A stretch of DNA of 64,000 nt from Pseudomonas fulva (lineage in GTDB: Bacteria > Pseudomonadota > Gammaproteobacteria > Pseudomonadales > Pseudomonadaceae): positions 267,813 through 331,812 of the forward strand of contig NZ_JADNYP010000004.1 in NCBI RefSeq assembly GCF_015680705.1, in the 5' to 3' direction. The number at the start of each line of letters is the position of its first letter. Positions within the stretch are counted from its first letter, which is position 1. The notes under the pieces were generated by a model. The model saw only the letters and a program-made list of their open reading frames with translations, was not told the origin of the DNA and searched no databases. A program made the translations under genes and the position numbers. Positions 61,031 through 64,000 of the stretch are shown piece by piece.

Positions 61031-61474
61031 TCAGTTCAGCGCAGGTGTTTCACCATTGATCGGGATGCGCTTGGCCTTGGCTTCTTCCGGCACGATGCGC
61101 AGCAGATCGATGCTGAGCAGGCCGTTGGCCAGGCCGGCCGACTGGACCTCGATGTGATCGGCCAGGCGGAAGGACAGCTTGAATGCACGCTGTGCGATCC
61201 CCTGGTGCAGATAGGTGACTTCGCTTGCGCCGTTGTCACGCTTGCCGCCGGTCACGGTCAGCACGCCCTTTTCTACCTGCAGATCCAGATCGCTTTCCTG
61301 GAAGCCGGCTGCGGCCACCACGATGCGATACTGGTCGTCGCCATGCTTTTCCACGTTGTAGGGAGGGTAGCTGCTACCCGCCTCGTTACGTGCCGCGGAC
61401 TCGAACAGGTCGTTGAAGCGATCGAAGCCCACGGAATGGCGGAACAGTGGAGCAAGGGAAAATGCGGTAGTCAT
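61031..61474 (-). CDS. ibpA: Small heat-shock protein (Hsp20/IbpA-type)
   Basis: Alpha-crystallin chaperone of 147 residues that holds unfolded proteins during heat stress. N-terminal FSLAPLFRHSVGFDRFN and the alpha-crystallin core (YPPYNVEKHGDDQYRIVVA ... IAQRAFKLSFRL) match IbpA. A sigma-32 promoter and a probable ROSE thermometer lie upstream. Confidence 0.95.
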   Translation of the reverse strand: MTTAFSLAPLFRHSVGFDRFNDLFESAARNEAGSSYPPYNVEKHGDDQYRIVVAAAGFQESDLDLQVEKGVLTVTGGKRDNGASEVTYLHQGIAQRAFKLSFRLADHIEVQSAGLANGLLSIDLLRIVPEEAKAKRIPINGETPALN

Positions 61475-61535
61475 GGTGTAATCTCCTGAGATTCAGCGAG
61501 TTGTTGATCACGCGACCCGACTTCGGCATCGCGTA
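61475..61535 (-). promoter_or_regulatory. Probable ROSE-like RNA thermometer in ibpA leader
   Basis: About 60-nt leader. Near the start, minus-strand CUCGCUGAAUCUCAGGAGAUU can fold so that UC(G)CU pairs with AGGA with a bulged G, hiding the Shine-Dalgarno AGGAG, the signature of ROSE elements upstream of rhizobial and Pseudomonas small heat-shock genes. Upstream GUUGAUCACGCGACC...GGUCGCGU can form another stem. Confidence 0.65.
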
Positions 61536-61541
61536 CAACAG

Positions 61542-61569
61542 AGATAGGGACCGTCAACCACATTTCAAG
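61542..61569 (-). promoter_or_regulatory. Sigma-32 promoter of ibpA
   Basis: CTTGAAA (61569-61563), 13-nt spacer, CCCTATCT (61549-61542) on the minus strand, near consensus CTTGAAA-N11-16-CCCCATNT (one mismatch). Confidence 0.85.
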
Positions 61570-61601
61570 GACCGTCGAAAAAAAATTTTCGTATCCTGCG
61601 A

Positions 61602-62585
61602 TCAAGCCACATGTTGCTCGACGAGCTGGCCTGGCGGAACCGCGGGGAGCCCCAGCAACCGGCTGATCTTCTCGCAATCATCCTCACGTCGCAGCTCGGC
61701 GAACAGGACCACGGCCTGCGGATAACCGCGCGTGAGCATGGCCACCCATTGCTTCAGCCGTCCCGGCGCGTAGCGCGCCGACAGCTTGGCCTGGGCCTGT
61801 CGCCAGAAAGCATGGATCAACGGCAGCAGCGCGTCCCAGTCCATGGGCTGGTAGTCGCGCCCATCGCGGGCGGCGGCGATCTGCAGGGCCAGGTCCGGCC
61901 GTGAGACCAGCCCGCGTCCGAGCATGATGTGCTCGGCTCCGCTGACTTCGCGACAACGCCGCCAGTCGTCGACGGTCCAGATCTCGCCATTGGCGAACAC
62001 CGGCACGCTGACCTGATCCTGCACGCGAGCCACCCACTCCCAGTGCGCCGGCGGCTTGTAGCCCTCGACCTTGGTCCGCGCATGCACCACCAGATGCGCC
62101 GCCCCGCCCTCGACCAGCGCCGTGGCGCATTCCAGTGCGCCGTCCGGGCTGTCGAAGCCCAGGCGCATCTTGGCGGTCACCGGCACATGACAAGGCACGG
62201 CACGGCGCACCTCGGCGACGATGGCATGCAGCAGCTCCGGCTCCTTCAACAGCACGGCCCCGCCTCGCGACTTGTTCACGGTCTTGGCCGGGCAACCGAA
62301 GTTCAGGTCGATCACCGGCGCGCCCAGTTCGCATGCCAGTACCGCATTGTCAGCAAGGCAAGCCGGATCCGAGCCCAGCAACTGCACCCGCATCGGCACA
62401 CCTGCCGCGGTCCGGGCCCCCTTTCGCAGCTCCGGCGCCAGCTTGTCGAATTGCGCAGGCGGCAACAGACGATCGCAGACCCGAATGAACTCGGTCACGC
62501 ACCAATCGATGCCACCGGTTCGGGTCAGGACATCGCGCAGAATGTTGTCGACCAGCCCCTCCATGGGGGCCAGGGCTATTTGCAT
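61602..62585 (-). CDS. dusC: tRNA-dihydrouridine(16) synthase
   Basis: FMN enzyme reducing U16 in tRNA. The 327-residue protein has MEGLVD near the start, the catalytic Cys in [17 protein letters not shown] and an FMN-binding core. DusC rather than DusA/B judged from the [10 protein letters not shown] start and neighbours. Start 62585. Confidence 0.93.
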   Translation of the reverse strand: MQIALAPMEGLVDNILRDVLTRTGGIDWCVTEFIRVCDRLLPPAQFDKLAPELRKGARTAAGVPMRVQLLGSDPACLADNAVLACELGAPVIDLNFGCPAKTVNKSRGGAVLLKEPELLHAIVAEVRRAVPCHVPVTAKMRLGFDSPDGALECATALVEGGAAHLVVHARTKVEGYKPPAHWEWVARVQDQVSVPVFANGEIWTVDDWRRCREVSGAEHIMLGRGLVSRPDLALQIAAARDGRDYQPMDWDALLPLIHAFWRQAQAKLSARYAPGRLKQWVAMLTRGYPQAVVLFAELRREDDCEKISRLLGLPAVPPGQLVEQHVA

Positions 62586-62623
62586 GGCAGCGTCTCGGAT
62601 GAAAAGGCGCGAGTCTAGGGGTG

Positions 62624-62720
62624 GGCGCTGCAAGCTGCAAGCCAATCGTGTCGCCAGTGCCGCGACGGCGACCTTGACCTCGACGGCGCATGCGGGACCA
62701 GCACGATCAGCTTGCCGCTG
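62624..62720. repeat. Intergenic inverted repeat of GCAAGC family, overlapping a gene end
   Basis: Left arm GCTGCAAGCCAATCGTG (62634-62650), right arm antisense GCGGCAAGCTGATCGTG (62702-62718). The right arm supplies the last codons and the stop of the thioesterase gene. Confidence 0.6.
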
Positions 62721-63141
62721 CCCCCATCCCGTAGCGCTCGACGAATTCGGCAGGCATGCGCTTGGGCTTGCCGCTGGACAGCTCGATGCAGGCGAAGGTG
62801 GTCTGGGCGCGCAATAAGGTGACGCCATCGCTTGGGCGCTTGAGCTGGAAACGTCGCGTCATGCGCAGGCGCTGGTCGGAATCGATGATCCAGGTGGCCA
62901 GTTGCAGTTCATCACCCTCGTAGGCGGCAGCCAGGTAGTCGATTTCATGGCGAACCACCGCCATGGCCCGGTCCAGCCGACGGTATTCGGCAAGATCCAG
63001 CCCCAGCCGCTGGGAATGCCGCCAGGCGCAGCGTTCGAGCCAGGTGACATAGACGGCATTGTTGGCATGACCCAGACCGTCGATGTCGTCGGCGGCGACA
63101 CGCAGGTCGATGATGAATGGCGTTTGCAGATCCCAGCTCAT
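62707..63141 (-). CDS. Acyl-CoA thioesterase (4HBT hotdog fold)
   Basis: Protein of 144 residues; [18 protein letters not shown] is the 4HBT active-site region (Asp and His). Substrate likely a short or medium acyl-CoA; start at 63141 with GGAG site. C-terminal residues GAAAS derive from the repeat sequence. Confidence 0.9.
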   Translation of the reverse strand: MSWDLQTPFIIDLRVAADDIDGLGHANNAVYVTWLERCAWRHSQRLGLDLAEYRRLDRAMAVVRHEIDYLAAAYEGDELQLATWIIDSDQRLRMTRRFQLKRPSDGVTLLRAQTTFACIELSSGKPKRMPAEFVERYGMGAAAS

Positions 63142-63291
63142 GCCTTCTCCTGATCGCGATGAATCCGAAGAGTGTACCGGATGGGCTGGCTGCAAGCTGC
63201 TCGAGATGGCTCTGCATGCGCCGCTGGCCTCGAGGCTTTCGCCGCGGACATCGGCGGCACGGTCAGCGTGTGGCTTGGGGCTGGGGCCCTG

Positions 63292-63326
63292 AAAAACAAA
63301 AGGCCCATTCAATATGCGAATGAGCC
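63292..63326 (-). terminator. Terminator of the tRNA-Ala-Glu operon
   Basis: Minus strand: nine-bp stem GGCTCATTC / GAATGGGCC (one G-U) followed by TTTTGTTTTT. A second small stem CCCGC/GCGGG (63335-63349) precedes it. Confidence 0.8.
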
Positions 63327-63357
63327 TTCAAAGTCCCGCAAAACGCGGGTAAAAAAT

Positions 63358-63433
63358 TGGCGTCCCCTAGGGGACTCGAACCCCTGTTACCGCCGTGAAA
63401 GGGCGGTGTCCTAGGCCACTAGACGAAGGGGAC
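63358..63433 (-). tRNA. tRNA-Glu (anticodon TTC)
   Basis: 76 nt with CCA; anticodon loop CCTTTCAC, acceptor GTCCCCT / AGGGGAC. Second Glu copy of the operon. Confidence 0.97.
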
Positions 63434-63477
63434 ATACAACCTTCGTGCAGATCCGTTTTCACGAATCCTGGCGGAAT

Positions 63478-63553
63478 TGGTGGAGCTAAGCGGGATCGAA
63501 CCGCTGACCTCCTGCATGCCATGCAGGCGCTCTCCCAGCTGAGCTATAGCCCC
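63478..63553 (-). tRNA. tRNA-Ala (anticodon GGC)
   Basis: 76 nt with CCA; anticodon arm CCTGCATGGCATGCAGG (GGC), TPsiC GGTTCGATCCC. Copy 2. Confidence 0.97.
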
Positions 63554-63605
63554 GGATTTCTAGCCTCTCGGCCCAGCGTCATCAACGATGCCGCTTGTGC
63601 GAAAC

Positions 63606-63681
63606 TGGCGTCCCCTAGGGGACTCGAACCCCTGTTACCGCCGTGAAAGGGCGGTGTCCTAGGCCACTAGACGAAGGGGAC
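63606..63681 (-). tRNA. tRNA-Glu (anticodon TTC), copy 1
   Basis: Same 76-nt sequence as the copy at 63358-63433. Confidence 0.97.
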
Positions 63682-63759
63682 GAACCTTCTTACCTTCAAG
63701 ACCCGGTTGCTGGACCCGGTCTTGCTTCCTGGCCAACTCGTTGACCCTGAAGCGGAATT

Positions 63760-63835
63760 TGGTGGAGCTAAGCGGGATCGAACCGCTGACCTCCTGCATG
63801 CCATGCAGGCGCTCTCCCAGCTGAGCTATAGCCCC
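63760..63835 (-). tRNA. tRNA-Ala (anticodon GGC), copy 1
   Basis: First gene after the promoter; identical to the 63478 copy. Confidence 0.97.
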
Positions 63836-63912
63836 ACGATGTCGCTCTGAACTTGAATCACCTTGCTGGGTGCTTGGCGTTTCGTTTTCGTTCATCGCTG
63901 TGGACGGGGCGC

Positions 63913-63941
63913 ATATTAAGATCGGATTACCGGGCTGTCAA
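63913..63941 (-). promoter_or_regulatory. Strong sigma-70 promoter of the tRNA-Ala-Glu operon
   Basis: Minus strand TTGACA (63941-63936), exact 17-nt spacer, TAATAT (63918-63913), then GC-rich discriminator GCGCCCC, a pattern linked to stringent control. 78 nt upstream of tRNA-Ala. Confidence 0.88.
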
Positions 63942-64000
63942 ACATATTTTTCAAAAAAGTCGAAAAATTTTTTCGGGATTACAATCACTTACTGGAACGG

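Overview
The window looks like a chromosomal segment of a fluorescent Pseudomonas, most likely of the P. putida group. The evidence is high GC content, strong G/C third-position bias, typical Pseudomonas gene neighbourhoods (the AST/aru arginine operon; pepN to nadK; fadH; purF-metZ; folC-accD-trpF-truA-fimV-usg-asd-leuBDC; tRNA-Ala/tRNA-Glu at the edge) and protein lengths and sequences that fit Pseudomonas families. No plasmid, phage or conjugative gene was found. Species-level assignment is inference.

Layout. (1) 1-11.8 kb, minus strand: aspartate kinase (cut by the window edge), alanyl-tRNA synthetase, then the complete arginine succinyltransferase operon aruC-aruF-aruG-astD-astB-(95 aa protein)-astE, with two ArgR-type half-sites upstream of aruC. 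(2) 11.8-20.3 kb: pepN, a DUF2797 zinc-finger-like protein, a YeaC/DUF1315 protein, a rhomboid protease, a metallophosphoesterase and nadK, several with overlapping stop/start codons; DUF1853 and a PLP-dependent deaminase/desulfhydrase follow. (3) 20.3-25 kb: fadH, a wrecked LysR regulator and a BCCT transporter. (4) 25.2-31.4 kb: an accessory stress-type cluster with a lipoprotein-tagged short-chain dehydrogenase, a DUF2934 protein, a LysE-type exporter, two overlapping ferritin-like genes, two small unknowns, a palindromic MITE-like element, an orphan receiver domain and a 56-residue KGG protein. (5) 31.4-37.3 kb: an OsmC-YcaO fusion, a degenerate carbon-nitrogen hydrolase paired with an AraC regulator, and a DUF2242 lipoprotein. 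(6) 37.5-38.0 kb: a tRNA operon Val-Asp-Asp with promoter and terminator. (7) 38.1-56.6 kb, minus strand: housekeeping biosynthesis covering methionine (metZ), purine (purF), folate (folC), fatty acids (accD), tryptophan (trpF), tRNA modification (truA), polar/pilus assembly (fimV), a catalytically altered Asd paralogue, asd, and leuB-leuD-leuC with an embedded methyltransferase. (8) 56.7-64 kb: the divergent LysR regulator, a five-PAS GGDEF-EAL protein, a small heat-shock gene with a sigma-32 promoter and a probable ROSE thermometer, dusC, a thioesterase, and a tRNA operon made of a duplicated Ala-Glu pair with a near-consensus promoter.

The most unusual features are the ferritin/SDR/KGG stress cluster, the lipoprotein SDR, two enzyme-fold proteins that lack their expected nucleophile (the C-N hydrolase and the Asd-like protein), the 161-bp palindromic element at 30.5 kb, and a dispersed intergenic inverted repeat carrying GCAAGCTGA-type arms found at three or four sites. 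No obviously novel multi-gene defence or secondary-metabolite system was seen.
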